This document shows, in pieces, positions 36,183 to 49,712 of a stretch of 64,000 nucleotides of DNA (position 1 is its first letter; each line of letters starts with the position of its first letter). The notes below the pieces were generated by a model. It ran no database searches. It saw only the letters and a program-made list of their open reading frames with translations, and had not been told where the DNA came from. The position numbers and the translations under genes are program-made. The stretch spans positions 153,884 to 217,883 of the forward strand of contig JXTB01000197.1 in assembly GCA_002914805.1 (NCBI GenBank), read 5' to 3'. The stretch is from Parasponia andersonii (taxonomy: Eukaryota > Streptophyta > Magnoliopsida > Rosales > Cannabaceae).

Positions 36183-39100
36183 ACTCACCATATATTTCTC
36201 ATAGCGTTTTTTTCCAAGTGGATGGAATAATCCTAAGATCTATCATTGGAAAGTCAAAAATTGCTGAAGGTAACTGAAAAAAAAGTGCAATTTTACACGG
36301 AAAAAAAAGGTAACTGAAGGTATTTTTGTAAAAGGAAAATTGTTCAAAGAGGTGTGTAAAGGATTTTTAAAACAAAATTATGTAATAAGCGTAATTTTAT
36401 TCCATGATATTTTGGTAATAAAATAAATTTTAAAAAAATGCGTGTAAAAAGAGGGGTGACAATAATTCTACCCTTAATTTATACTCTCTTAACTTGAAAT
36501 AAACACGAATTTTAACTACAAAATTTATGAAAATACCCTTTCAAATTTTAGATATACATACTTTAAATATTAATTTAAATTAATAACTAAAACGCTTATA
36601 TGGAGCTCATTTTGCATATGAAGAGTCAAATATTATATGTTACATCATTTTATTGTAACATGTACATATGATTTCTAGATAAATCATAATTAATTAAATA
36701 AGCATTAATAAATTAATTCTCGAATCTCCATCGACCGATGATACCGTAAATTGTTTTTCTGCCCATCCCAGTCTGAAAACGACGACTAATATAAAATGAG
36801 AATTAGATCATATTTTATTCATAAGCTGCAAGATAGAACTGTTGTGTAAAACATTAATAATTTCGAAGTTGCAAACTAATAGGCATAAATTAACATTGAA
36901 AATAATGAGATTAAACAGAATAATTGATTGAAAATGAAAAAAATTAGGCCTTCAAAAAATTGAAAAGAAAATTAAATCCTTACTATAATATGCTTTTTTC
37001 TTTGCTTATGTTATTAGTTAGTTAGAGTAACATTATGAGTCTCGCATATGTTACACTTAAAATATAATTATAATAATCTAATAAATTAATAATAAAATAC
37101 TGCGTCACGCGGTATTCGGCAGCGGACACCATGGTTATAACAATTGATCTCTTCGTAGTTAATGTCAAACTACGAGGCTAATTAAGTGCCATTAATCCAG
37201 TACATCGTGCGGTACATGCTGTACAGCCATAACTCAAATCAAGGGAGCATGGTATCACCTAGGTAGCAGCTAGTGTAGGGACACAGCCTTTTTTTCATGC
37301 CGTAGATCATTTTACAACCACAGGATTCAAACTCTACGGTAACAATCAAGTAAGGTGCATAAACTTTATAATGGACTTCTAGTATGTGATAAACAGAGAA
37401 GGAAAAAAAAATCCCAAAAATCCTTCCATACTGTCTAATATCTAGAATGGTTATGTTTGGTTGCATACAGTAATCTTGTCTATAATTTCTAAGATGTTAA
37501 ATAATTGTGTTTGGTTGCGCACGAGAATATGCTTAAATTAAAATTAAAAAATAATTAAAAATTAAATTATTAATAAAATAATAAAATTTGTTAGTAGAAA
37601 ATAAAATAATTTGCTATGATTTTTAGGATGTCGTATTTTTTTATTTCATTTTTTACGGTGAGTTTTAGATGAAAGGTCATTTAAAATCCACATATTTTAG
37701 TAACTTTAAGATGATCCCTACTTAAGAGGATTTGATTCCCGAAGTGATTATTTTACTAAGTGTTAAAATGGTATCAAGCATGGGAATGTATTGAAATATT
37801 TATTCTCACCTAAAAATTATGCCATACCAAATGGTCCCTTATTGAGATCTCTTTTCCCTTCCTCAAGCGATCTTTTAGCTACTCTTCTGTGGTATTTTTG
37901 TTGATACAACATCCATCACAGTCGCCTCCAATAGATCAAAGGAAAGGGGAAAACTCAACAAAAACAAACGAACAAAAGTGACTCGTGCCAACATATTGAA
38001 CGATGGCAACAAACTAGGTTTTACTATTGGCATACCTCTATTTTCAATATGGGAACAATTTGTTTCAAATCAGAGATTGAGGAGGAAATCACGTTGAGTA
38101 TTCTAATATCTGTAAATTTTTGGTCACTAGAAAAATTAGTAATTAATGGGTATTGTTCCATTCTTGTTCTATCTTTACCTTACCTGAATTGAAAAAAATT
38201 GTAAGTTAGAAATAATTTATTGAAATCTGATATTTTTCCATTATTTTGATGGAGAACACTTTTTTCAGTTGAAATTCATCATAAACAAAAGTCATAATTC
38301 ACAAATAAAATTAAGAATCAAAACATCAATTGTCAAAACCCATCAACAAAGAGAAGGTATAATAGATTTGTAAAAATTCGCAAGCTTTCTAGATGGCTAG
38401 TTTGGGATTGTTGTACAATGTTACAATTGTGTTATAAGTAAGAAGGAGCTATAAGAAAAACTCAAGGTATTTAGTAAATTTAATTTACAAAACTATTATA
38501 TTGTTTTAAAAATATTATATAGTATTTAGTAAATTATAGATTGTATGTAACTGTAAAATATTATTTTAGATAATTTATAATATGATAACAGAATCAGTTT
38601 TGAAAAATAAACATTATCTTGCTTATCAAATTTTACTTAAAATAGTGGTTATACAATAATTTTTAGAGTAGTAATTTACCAAACCTGTTCTCCCCCTCCC
38701 CCCTTTTTTTTTTTTCCTCGTACCGCTTTTAAAAGTTAAAACGTAATGTGAAAATAGTCCCAAATGGGTCATGCAAAGAAAAAAGTAAGAGCTTTTGGTA
38801 ACACTTATCTAAACATTTTTTGCTTTCTTAATAAAAAAGAAGTAGAAATATATATATATATATATTAAAATATATGGTCAAACTATTTTGTTTTTTGTTT
38901 TTTGTTTTTTCTTTTGAGTTTGAAAACAAAATTTTTATAATTTTGAAAACATAAATTTCTTACTTCAAACTTCCTTTAAATAATTTTTTTTTCGAAAGGC
39001 TGACATCAAAATTCAAACATGTTTAGACTCTCATCATCATCCCTCTCAATATTTTTTCTCATCGTTAAGATAATGTTTACTAATCCGTAATAAACCAGAA

Positions 39101-39567
39101 AATGAATGAAAATTAGAAAAGTGATGTCCTTTTTCATTAATGTGTTAACTAATTTATTTGGAGCATACTATTTTAGGAAATCCTTCATATAGTTAGTTAA
39201 ATTTTAGAAGAATGACTCAATTTTTGATTCCTTACCATTATTCTTTTCTCATTCTCTTTCTTTTTATTACAGATTAGTGAACATACCTTATCTCTCTTGT
39301 CCTTGTCCATTGTAAAAGTGGTATTTTCCAAATAATTTTAACAATAGTATTTTTTGAAATAATATTTTTTACAATGGTATTTTCGAAATAAAATTTTAAA
39401 AATAGTAAATCATTTCTTCCCTAACAGAGGTTGATGTAACTTTTTACTATGCAGATAATCATTAATCTACAATCTCCATTACAAGAAGTCTGTATTGTCA
39501 AATTTGTCAATTTCGAGACCTGATTCTTCACCTTCGGCTATCACTCCTAGTCTCAATAAATCGAACC
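36183..39567. other. AT-rich spacer
   Basis: About 3.4 kb with no supported gene. It contains short simple repeats (for example ttttttg units at about 38890) and no recognisable element. Confidence 0.45.
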
Positions 39568-40510
39568 TTAGCTCTGATACTAGTTATTAAGGAATAACCT
39601 CCCCAGTTGACACAGAATAATGGAAGTAATAAAATAAAAAATAATTACCATAATAAATAAACACAAGATGCACAAAATTATCGTGGTTCACTAAAATTTG
39701 GCTACATCTAGAAGGCAGCTACAGATCTTCACTATTGGGAGAAAAGAAACTTTTACAAGTATTTATGCTTAATATTCTCAACTCATACCTGAAACTCCAA
39801 ATACATCTCAGAAAAAGTTGTATTTTTCTCTCGATTCTCAAAAATTAAAATCTCACAAATTTACCCACTTTTTCTTAACACTTAGTTTCCTTCACTTTCC
39901 GATATGATTACAATAGTAAGGAGAGACCCTTTTATGGTGCATCATTGGCACATCTACTCGTTGGCCGGTCAGCAAAGACATTAATTGTCTTTTTTTACAA
40001 AGCACACGGACATTAGCTATACACGGGCCTTACACGAAAACTTTACAAGAGAAATCAATCTCTTTGCCTTGGCAATTAATGCTCCACCGCTAACACAAAT
40101 TACCCCAAAATCAAATACATGCGCCCAAAATGTATCTTTCCCAGGGAAATTTTTTGGGCATTCTTTTACCGATACAAAATAAAAAATGCATAGGTAAATA
40201 TATTTCGAATTTATATCTAAACATAGAAATGTGGCCAAAATTCACTTTTCGCAGGGAATTATTTTAGGGGAGTCAAAAATTCGTCGGCAAATAATAAAAA
40301 AAATCAGAAAATTTTATACATTAAATACTTCTCCATGTGTACTCAGTCAAGAAATTCAATTACAATTGAATTTTTTTAAGACACCTATAACGTTGTATAA
40401 ATCTATAATGGGTCGACAAAATATATTTTTATCCACTCATTATTTTCACTGCGTTCGCAGAAACAATATTTCTTGTAGTGAATTGATTATTAGTACTCAA
40501 AATGGTTTCG
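39568..40510 (-). repeat. Possible LTR fragment with primer-site-like sequence, reverse orientation
   Basis: gctctgatactag at about 39572 is the reverse complement of a primer-binding site of the tggtatcagagc type. To its right begins ttattaaggaataacctccc, LTR-like in this position, with an atcgtggttcac block at about 39680. The right end is unknown and no coding sequence is attached. Confidence 0.35.
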
Positions 40511-41018
40511 TGTTGCGTTCGTAAGAGATGAATAATGCTATTTTAGATGCTAATTCATGTTTGTGACGTACTTGGCTTCTTGTGGTTTAAGGTGCAATAG
40601 AAATTGGTTCTACAATGAGGTTTCTACCGATCAAACATCAGACAAAAGATAACAACATATGTTTTTTATTTTTTTATTAAAAAATTTTTGAATTATTTAT
40701 CAATTTATGCGTGTCATCTTCGCACTGGGCCATATGTTTATTATTTTTTATACAATGAGGAATACAAATTGTACCCTCTTTTAGACCCTATATAGAACCC
40801 AGATTTAGAGCTTCAAAGGAAAAAAAAAAATGAAAGAATTTTCATTTGTTTGCATTTGGAACCAAGAAAATGGAATAGAAAAAATAATTAAGAAAAATAG
40901 GAAAGAAACTTGGATTTTAATTTTTCAAAATATATTGTGTGGAAAGGGAAAATCACGAAAGAAAAATCTTGCTCACTTCTTCTTCTCTTCTCGTCTTCTC
41001 TGTAACCATGGTGACTAG

Positions 41019-42203
41019 TGTAGGAAATAATTAACATACAATTTATAAGGTTACAAACGTATATAGTAAACTTTATAATAAACTTTAAGACAAATATATA
41101 AAGTTACCAAAAGTGTGCTCCAATCTTTAGTAAAATCTTAGTAGCACTTCGGAAATATTAGTTACCGTCGAGGCCAGTGTAGGTCACAATATCCTTAAAA
41201 CTGATTCGCTTCCTCCACTAGAATGCTTGAGGACTTTAGCAAGCGTCAGTTTCCTAAGATACAATGACTAAAAGCAGCAGGTGAAGCACTAACACTTGTA
41301 CTCTTACGAACTGGAAATTTAACTTGTAAACTCCTTACTCAAGGATTTCTAGAACTAGATTATCAGAGAAACTAACCAGAATTAGAAACTAAATGTTAAG
41401 ACACAAAAGAAAGGAAGCTGGTAGGGAGAACATTGAAGGGAAAACAAAGTTGTGACCCTTTGAATGTGTTGAAAAGAGGTGAAGAAGGTCTGCTTATATA
41501 GCTGGTAAAAGGAGAGGTTACAAAACTAGCACTAATGCTCCATAATGCCAATAACTTGGCTGTTACTCTTCCATTCTCTGCTGGCCATAAATTGAACGTA
41601 TTCTATACAAATAAAATAGCAGTTTTTTGAGCTAACAGCCAAGTCTTTCAATGCCATCAGTTTCAAACGTTCTTCTAGAAGCAGCAAAAGTTTGGCTTTA
41701 CAGGAGTCCAAGATTTCGGACCGACATTCGTATCCGCAAGTATAGGCACACACAAGTCCATGCAAATTCCGACCCAAGCTCGAAGATTTGCACTCCTCTA
41801 CGCACGCCTAAGAGAGCATCTTGGCTACACATAGTTACACCTATGAAAAATACAGCTCTATATAAAGCACAAGTTGAAAGCTTCCCAATCAATGTGGGAC
41901 AAGCTTTTCTATCTTTCTTCCTCTATTTTCCAATACCAACAAGCATACTTTGAGCATTAATTTCTCATTTACCCAAGCTCCAATTTAGATATATGATATA
42001 TCAATTTAATCTACTCATATAGTAGAATAAGATTATGCCAAGACCTTGCACTTTCGCAAAGTGGGTCCTGCTCTAATTCATGCTCCAAATTGGCTAATGA
42101 AAATGGGATTACAACTTTAATTTTGGGCTTTATTACACATATGAGCTCTCAAGCCCACTTAAGCCCAAATTACCATTTCCAATAAATGGCCCATTTTCTA
42201 ACA
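41019..42203 (-). repeat. 3' LTR of copia element 2 (1185 bp)
   Basis: On the plus strand it starts TGTAGGAAATAATTAACA and ends CATTTTCTAACA; nearly the same ends occur at 46766-48071. It has one copy of the 82-bp unit that is tripled in the other LTR. Confidence 0.92.
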
Positions 42204-42803
42204 ATCCCCCACATGGATGAAAATTAATAAGGAGACTCTGCAGACTCTAGACTTAGTGATAGAGTTCAACAATCGAAACCTGCATAGGATAGGTAGGTGT
42301 TATCCTTTGAACCTTCTCTTATAAAAGTATATTTACTTTACTAACAAATCAGTAGACCATAAGTCCTTGAACTATTTGTCGTTCATATAAATGATAATAT
42401 ACTTCACACATGATCTTTCTTAATATTTCCAGTCTTATGGTTATGTTCATTTTGGCCTTGAACATTTCTGCCTGGTTGTGCAAGAGTTCCTAAGGAATTA
42501 AGCCCTCATAATTCCCCTTTAAAGCGGCTCCACTTCTCTCTCACATAGGCGATTTCTAAGTTATGAGTAACCCGCATTACTCCGTTCGGTTTCCCGACAC
42601 ATAAGAATCATTAAAAGCCTTTGATTATCCTATTCCCTACAGGAATCACTGCTTTTCATCACAGGAATGGACATGAGGGTAATACCCTCATAGGAGAATA
42701 ACCCTCACAATGATCCAACTAAGTCTTTACAATTAGGTTGTCCCTTTGAACCTAGATCTTGGGATCTCCAGTCAACTAGGTTGGGTTTCTATTATATAGA
42801 CTT

Positions 42804-45223
42804 TTACTTCATGGGCTTTAGTCCCATTCCTCTTGATGATTTGTCAACTAACTCTCTGTTCAACCCTTTGGTTAGTGGATCTGCTAAGTTATCCTTAGAC
42901 TTCACATAGTCTATAGATTTAACTCCCGTTGAGAGTAGTTGTCTAATGGTATTATGTCTACGATGTATATGTCTAGACTTACCATTATACATGGTACTCT
43001 GTGCCCTTCCAATAGCCGATTGACTATCGCAATGTATAGATATTGGCGGCACAGGCTTAGGCCAATTTGGAATATCTTCTAATAAATGGCGTAACCATTC
43101 ACCCTTTTCACCATATTTATCTAGAGCTATAAACTCAGATTCCATCGTAGATCGGGCTATAATAGTTTGTTTTNNNNNNNNNNNNNNNNNNNNNNNNNNN
43201 NNNNNNNNNNNNNNNNNNNNNNNNNNNNNNNNNNNNNNNNNNNNNNNNNNNNNNNNNNNNNNNNNNNNNNNNNNNNNNNNNNNNNNNNNNNNNNNNNNNN
43301 NNNNNNNNNNNNNNNNNNNNNNNNNNNNNNNNNNNNNNNNNNNNNNNNNNNNNNNNNNNNNNNNNNNNNNNNNNNNNNNNNNNNNNNNNNNNNNNNNNNN
43401 NNNNNNNNNNNNNNNNNNNNNNNNNNNNNNNNNNNNNNNNNNNNNNNNNNNNNNNNNNNNNNNNNNNNNNNNNNNNNNNNNNNNNNNNNNNNNNNNNNNN
43501 NNNNNNNGCAACAAAACCTTCAGGTTGTTCCATATAGATTTCTTCATCTAGATCTCCATTAAGAAAGGCTGTTTTTACATCCATTTGGTGTACTTCAAGA
43601 TTTCATAGAGCGGTAATCGCAAGTATCATCCATATAGAATTTATTCTTGTCACAGAAAAATAAGTATCAAAGTAATCTAGGCATTCTTTTCGCCTATAAC
43701 CTTTGATAACCAATCTAGCCTTATATTTGTTAATTGTTCCATCTACTTTCATTTTCCTTTTAAAAATCTACTTTAAACCAAGTGGCTTACATCCTGGAGG
43801 AAGATCCACTAGTTCCTACGTATGGTTTTGCAAGATGGAATCAATCTCACTCTTAATGGCCTCTTTCCACAAAGGTCCCTCAACAGAGCTTACAGCTTCT
43901 TGGAAGCTTTGAGGTTCACTTTTCAACTTGTAAACTAAAAAATTCGGACCAAAAGATTTTTCAGTTTTCACTCTTTTACTGTGTCTAGGCTTATCTTTAA
44001 TGACTTGTTCTTGGTCCTGACTATCCTTAGTGATAGCCTCATAAGTTCGTTTAGATGTACCAGTTATTTTCTTAGATTTATACGGAAATTCATGTTCAAA
44101 GAATAATGCATTTCTCGATTCCTATTGTGTTCTTGTGTATGTCTGGGATTTGTGACTCATATACAAGAAACTGATAAGCATTACTATTATGTGCATAATC
44201 AATGATAATGCAATCTACTATCTTTGGTCCTATTTTCACCTTTTTAAGTGCAGGTACCAATACCTTAGCAAGACATCCCCATACTCGCAAGTATTTGTAG
44301 GAAGCCTTTTTACTTTTCCACAATTCATAAGGTGTCTTTTCTTCTTTCTTACGGGGTACCTTATTTAAAAGGTAATTTGCTGTTAAAACAGCTTCTCTCC
44401 ACATGTTCTGAGGTAACCAAGAACTTAACAGCAACGCATTCATCATCTCTTTCAAGGTACGATTTTTCCTCTCAGCAACACCATTTGACTGAGGCGAATA
44501 AGACGGAGTGATTTCATGTATTATTCTGTATTATGCAAAGAATTCACCAAAAGGTGATTCATATTCTCCACTACGGTCGCTTCTAATCATCTTAATCTTC
44601 TTATTAAGTTGATTTTTGACCTCATTCTTATAGAGAATAAACTTCTCTATTGCTTCATCCTTGGATTTTAGCAAATACACATAACAATATTTTGTGCTAT
44701 TATCAACAAAAGTAATAAAATACTTATTGCCTCCCCTTATTTGTACAAATTTTAAATCACAAATGTTACTATGAATTAAATCAAGGGGTTCAGTATTTCT
44801 TTCAATAATTTAAAAAGATGACCTTGTCAATTTTGTCTCAACAAAAGTTTGACACTTATGTTTTGTATCAATTTGGAAATCAGGAATATGATTTAAGTTA
44901 ATTAATCTACATATAGTATCATAATTAACATGTCCTAGTCTACCATGCCATAAAGTAGAAGACTTAATCAAATAAGCAGAAGAACTAGCTTTATTGATAT
45001 TGAGCTTTACAGTCATTACATTTAGTTTGAACATACCCCCACATTTATATCTCTTTCCCACAAAAAGACAATTTTTGGTCAATACAAATTTATCTGACTC
45101 AAACACCATGCAGAATACGTGCTTATTCAGAAGTGAACCAGACACAAGGTTCTTACAGATATCTGGTACGTACATCACGTTGTTTAGAGTCAATTCCTTC
45201 CCAGAGGTCATCTTTAGCAACAC
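42804..45223 (-). pseudogene. Copia pol remnants (element 2), with gap
   Basis: From right to left: pre-integrase block (LWHGRLGHVNYDTICRL) in 45223-44810; integrase C-terminal part (LLNKVPRKKEEKTPYELW) in 44455-44096; reverse transcriptase start [20 protein letters not shown] at 43584; then N from 43507 to 43174; RNase H from about 43170 (IARSTMESEFIAL, HCDSQSAIG, DNLADPLTKGL) to a stop at 42804-42806. Frame changes between blocks make it non-functional as assembled. Confidence 0.88.
43174..43507. other. Assembly gap (334 N)
   Basis: A run of N inside the reverse transcriptase region of copia element 2. Reading frames that cross it are artefacts. Confidence 1.
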
Positions 45224-45235
45224 TTTGCCCAGACC

Positions 45236-46392
45236 TTATACTTTAGAGGTGGCTGAATTACCCATGAAGAGCTTCTCCCCATTCCCTACCAGTTCAAAGG
45301 TTGTGAACAGACCCTTATCAGAACAAACATGTCTTGAAGCTCCAGTGTCAATCCACCATTCCCTTAGATTGGACCCAACAAGGTTGACTTCAGAAATGAC
45401 TGTAGACAGACTTATGTCTTCTACATTTTTTGTGATGCCATCTACCACATTGGCTTCATTCTTCTTCTTTTTTGGAAGTCGGCAATCTGAAGCCATGTGA
45501 CCCATCTTGTCATAGTTAAAGCATTTTCCTTGAAATTTTTGCTTCTTACCCACTCCACCTTTAGGTCCTAGCTTGGATCCTTTCTTCTTCTTAGCCTTGG
45601 AGCTTTTATCATGCTCCACAACATTTGCCTTTGTCCCAGATGTACTAGTCGAGGCTCCTGTCTTTTCAGTACGTCTGTTGTCTTCTTCAATGCGGAGCCT
45701 TATAACAAGATCTTCAAGGCTCATGGCCTTTCGCTTGTATTTCAGGTAGCTCTTGAAATCCTTCCATGAAGGGGATAGCTTCTCAATAATAGTAGCTACT
45801 TGGAAGGGTTCACAAAAGGGCCATCCCTTCTGCCTGAATCTCATGGAGAATCAATTGAAACTCCTGAACTTGACTGATTACAGTTTTTGAGTCGATCATT
45901 TTATAATCGAGGAAGCAATCCACCACAAATTTCTTGGAACCAGCATCCTCAGTTGGTATATTTATGGTCTAGTGACTTCTACAGTTCCTTTGCCGTTTTC
46001 TTATTACGATATACACTATATAATGAATCGGTCAAACCATTCATTACATAGTTTCAGCATAGGTAGTCAGATTGTTTCCAAGCATCCTCCATAGCAAGAA
46101 CTTGGAAATCTTGCTCATTTTCTCTGACTTTTGGAGCTTCTTCAGTTAAGAACTTCGTAAGGTTCAATGTGGTCAGATAAAATAGCATTTTTTGTTGCGA
46201 CATTTTGAAGTTCAACCCATTGAACTTCTCAGGCTTCTCTCCATGGTGCATTGCTGGAACCATTAGAGTCACAAGAGGATTTGGCACTCGAGCCACAGTA
46301 GGGACAGGCACTAGCACTACAAATACCACAGTAGGCTATTGAGAACTAATCATGTTCTCGGCATTGACAATATCAATATTGTTGTTAGCCAT
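45236..46392 (-). pseudogene. Copia gag and protease region (element 2)
   Basis: Gag starts at ATG 46392 (MANNNIDIVNAENM) and hits an in-frame TAG at 46336-46338. It goes on as [12 protein letters not shown] and [13 protein letters not shown], a typical copia Gag core. A frame from 45844 carries the zinc knuckle (CFNYDKMGHMASDC; the second Cys position of CX2C is Tyr-Asp) and the protease block WWIDTGASRHVCSD, whose DTG triad is intact. Confidence 0.88.
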
Positions 46393-46765
46393 CTCTAAAA
46401 TTAATCAATCAAAGATTATTAATTTCAGTACAAATTAGTTCCTAGGAAAGGCCGGAGGGTTCACAAATAGGTCCCACTTAAAATTCCGCCTCCTAGACAG
46501 AATTTCAAAGAAATTCCCAGGAAAGACGTGGAGGGGTCACAAATACTTCCTCTTCAAACCCGACCTCCTTAGACAGAATACAAATTCTTCTCCACAAGAA
46601 TTCCACACTAAGAATGATAATAATAATAAAGCAGGGGAACAATATATATATTCAAACAACTAGAATTATATATATTGCAAATATGAGCATAAAGAATTTA
46701 ACAAATAAATTCTAACATGCAACCTAATAAAAACCTTAAATAAAGCAATGTCTCAGTTTTAAGAT

Positions 46766-48071
46766 TGTAAGAAATAATTAACATGCAATTTTTAAGGTTA
46801 CAAATGTATACAGCAAACTTTATAATAAACTTTAAGACAAATATATAAAGTTACCAAAAGTTTGCTCCAATCTTTAGTAAAATCTTAGTAGCACTTCGGA
46901 AACACTAGTTACCTCCGAGGTCTGTGTAGGTCACAGTGTCCTCAAAACTGATTCGCTCTCTCTACCAGAATACTTGAGGACTTTAGCAAGCGTCAGTTTC
47001 CCAGGATATAATGACTAAAAGCAGCAAGTAAAGCACTAACACATGTACTCTTACGAACTGGAAACTTAACTTGTAAACTCTTCTCACTCAAGGATTTCTA
47101 GAACTAGATTATTAGAGAAACTAACCAGAACTAGAAACTAAATGCTAAGACATAAAAGAAAGGAAGCTGGTAGGGAGAACATTGAAGGGAATACGAAGCT
47201 GTGAACTTTTGAATGTGTTGAAAAGAGATGGAGAAGGTCTGCTTATATAGCTGGTAAAAAGAGAGGTTACAAAACCAGTACTAATGCTCCATAATACTAA
47301 TAACTTGGTTGTTACTCTTCCATCCTCTGCTGGCCAAAAATTGAACGTATTCTATTCAATTAAAATAGCAGTTTGTAGTTTTTTGAACTAATAGCCAAGT
47401 CTTTCAATACCATTAGTTTCAAAAGTCCTTCTAGAAGCAGCAAAATGGAAGAGTTTGTAGTTTTTTGAGCTAATAGCCAAGTCTTTCAATACCATCAGTT
47501 TCAAAAGTCCTTCTAGAAGCAGCAAAATAGAAGAGTTTGTAGTTTTTTGAGCTAATAGCCAAGTCTTTCAATGCCATCAGTTTCAAAAATTCTTCTAGAA
47601 GCAGCAAAATGGAAGCTTTACAGGAGTCCAAGATTTAAGATTTGCAACCCCCTATACGCGCGTCTGAAAGAGCATCTTGGCTACACATAGTTACACCCAT
47701 GAAAAATGCAACTCTATATAAAGCACAAGTTTGAAAGCTTCTCAACCAATATGGGATAAGTTTTTCTATCTTTCTTCCTCTATTTTTTAATACCAACAAA
47801 CATATTTTGAGCATTAATTTCTTATTCACCCAAGCTCCAATTTAGATACATGATATATCAATTTAATCTACTCATAGAGTACTCATAGAGTAGAATAAGA
47901 TTATGCCAAGACCTTGCACTTTTACAAAGTGGATCCTGCTCTAATTCATGCTCCAAATTGACTAATAAAAATGGGATTATAATTTTAATTTTGGGTTTTA
48001 CTACACATATGAGCTCTCAAGCCCAGTTAAGCCCAAATTACCATTTCCAATAAATGGCCCATTTTCTAACA
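46766..48071 (-). repeat. 5' LTR of copia element 2 (1306 bp)
   Basis: Partner of 41019-42203. It is longer mainly because an internal 82-bp unit occurs three times in tandem (from about 47371). Confidence 0.92.
47371..47616. repeat. Three tandem 82-bp units inside an LTR
   Basis: Units start at 47371, 47453 and 47535, each beginning gtttgtagttttttga and containing agccaagtctttcaat and cttctagaagcagcaaaat. The sister LTR has a single copy at about 41617-41692, so the expansion happened after insertion or in the 5' LTR only. Confidence 0.9.
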
Positions 48072-48076
48072 ACTAG

Positions 48077-49712
48077 GGCAGCAATTGACGCCTAGAGATA
48101 AGCTCATCATAAACAACCTTATTCTCTCCCTCAGCTTTTGTCTGCAGCTATGTGACTACTGAGTAATCTCACTATCCATAAATGCAGATCATCTACAGAA
48201 CCTTATTTTTAGTGATCTACTTATAGTCGAAATTTCTCATCAAGCTAGACTAGAAGAAATTTGCATATGGATCACTTTGTGTCTCCAAATCCAAACAAAC
48301 GGCTACCAGCACCGCCATTAATGAAACGAGCTTCTTCAAATGAACAAAATCATATAATTTTTTCATCTATATATTGAAGTATTATTTTAGGTTTCACTGA
48401 AATTCCTAGGCAAAACTCTAATTTAGTCACCACTAAAGCACAAAGAGATTTTGGTTCTCTAGAGTTTCTTCATGAATAAATTAGCCTTGATTTAAACAAC
48501 CAAGAATCAAAATCGAAGGGTTTTATTTTTATTTTTATTTTTATTGCCATTAAATATACATCCTGATGTTGATTTAACAATGTGAGTAGCAAGTGAAAGA
48601 GCTCGTAGTTAAAAATTTCGGAAAGCACTTGTTATAAGTTTTACTTCTACAAATTCTATCTATTTGTGAAATGCTTCAATCAGATTCAACACTGTAGCAT
48701 ACTCCTTAATCCCATTCATAGTCTATTCCTATTTCTAAATTGGTTTATAATGAGATGTTTCATTTGGGAGGTCCTATGAGCTATAATAATAATAGAATTC
48801 TCATCTTTCTTCATTCGACCAAGACAATTGGTATAAATCCTTTTTCTTCTGAGCTATACATTGTTTTCTCATCTGTCTTGATTTAATGAAATCCCAATGG
48901 GCTTAATATTTTCTTTTTTGCAAGACTTTTTGTTTTTTGAAACTTTCCTTTATTTGTACTTTCTTATTTGTGTGTTGGGGTTCTAATACTTTTATCAATA
49001 AAAACAAAAAAAAAATTACAAAAATACAATGAATCAGATTTTCTTTTTAATTCTCGTACTACTTTTTTTAAAAAAAAAAATTATTTTTTTAAAAAAAATT
49101 AGAAAAATATAATTTTTATAATAATTACTAAGTATTTATTATTAATTATCATTTATAAATACTTTTAGTTACTAGTTACTGGTGTTCAAAAATTATTTAC
49201 TAATTATTATTTTAAAAAATAATATTTTTCTTTAAAATGCGGTACCTAATATAAAAAAAAAAAACTGACGTATTTTTCTAATTTTTTTTTAAAAGGCCCC
49301 CGAGGGCTTACTTTTCTCATATTTGTTTTATATTTAGTTAGTCCTAAAAATCTGTATACAAATTTAGCGAAAAGTTGCACTGACCACAAATTCAAGTAAT
49401 AATAATGCTCTTTGAACTTGACTGAAGCTACCGAACTAATTATGAGATTAATGCATTTCTAGACTTTGGTCTTTTGAAGCAACTTTTGATGTGGTAATTT
49501 TATGCTTTTGATTCAGTATATAACTTTACATTGATTTAGTTATTTTATGGACACTTTTTCTAAGTATAGTCTTATCACTTATACGGATATTGTGGCATCT
49601 ATCAGTTCATTTGTACAATTGAGGTGCACGTTATCTGTTTTTGAGTGTTATGAACCATGAGCACTCGTTTCAGTAATCTCTAAGTGGAGTCTAGTCGGTA
49701 GATGGAGTTAAT
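48077..49712. other. AT-rich spacer
   Basis: No gene or element recognised. A ttttta repeat lies at about 48525-48545. Confidence 0.45.

Larger units (their letters stand above)
41019..48071 (-). mobile_element. Ty1-copia LTR retrotransposon with perfect target duplication (element 2)
   Basis: The minus-strand element is bounded by the 5-bp repeat ACTAG (41014-41018 and 48072-48076). The element's 3' LTR is 41019-42203 and its 5' LTR 46766-48071. A polypurine tract (gtgggggat on the minus strand, plus 42204-42212) sits next to the 3' LTR. Coding order from right to left is gag, zinc knuckle, protease, integrase, reverse transcriptase and RNase H. Next to the 5' LTR, where a tgg-starting primer site is expected, the minus strand reads atcttaaaactgagacattg. 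An assembly gap hides part of the reverse transcriptase. Stops and frameshifts show the element is not autonomous. Confidence 0.93.

Noticed and set aside
43167..43562. Frames crossing the N run
   Set aside because: Made of unknown residues from the assembly gap; not evidence of coding.
44994..45500. 168-residue plus-strand frame
   Set aside because: Antisense of the copia element 2 gag/pol coding region.
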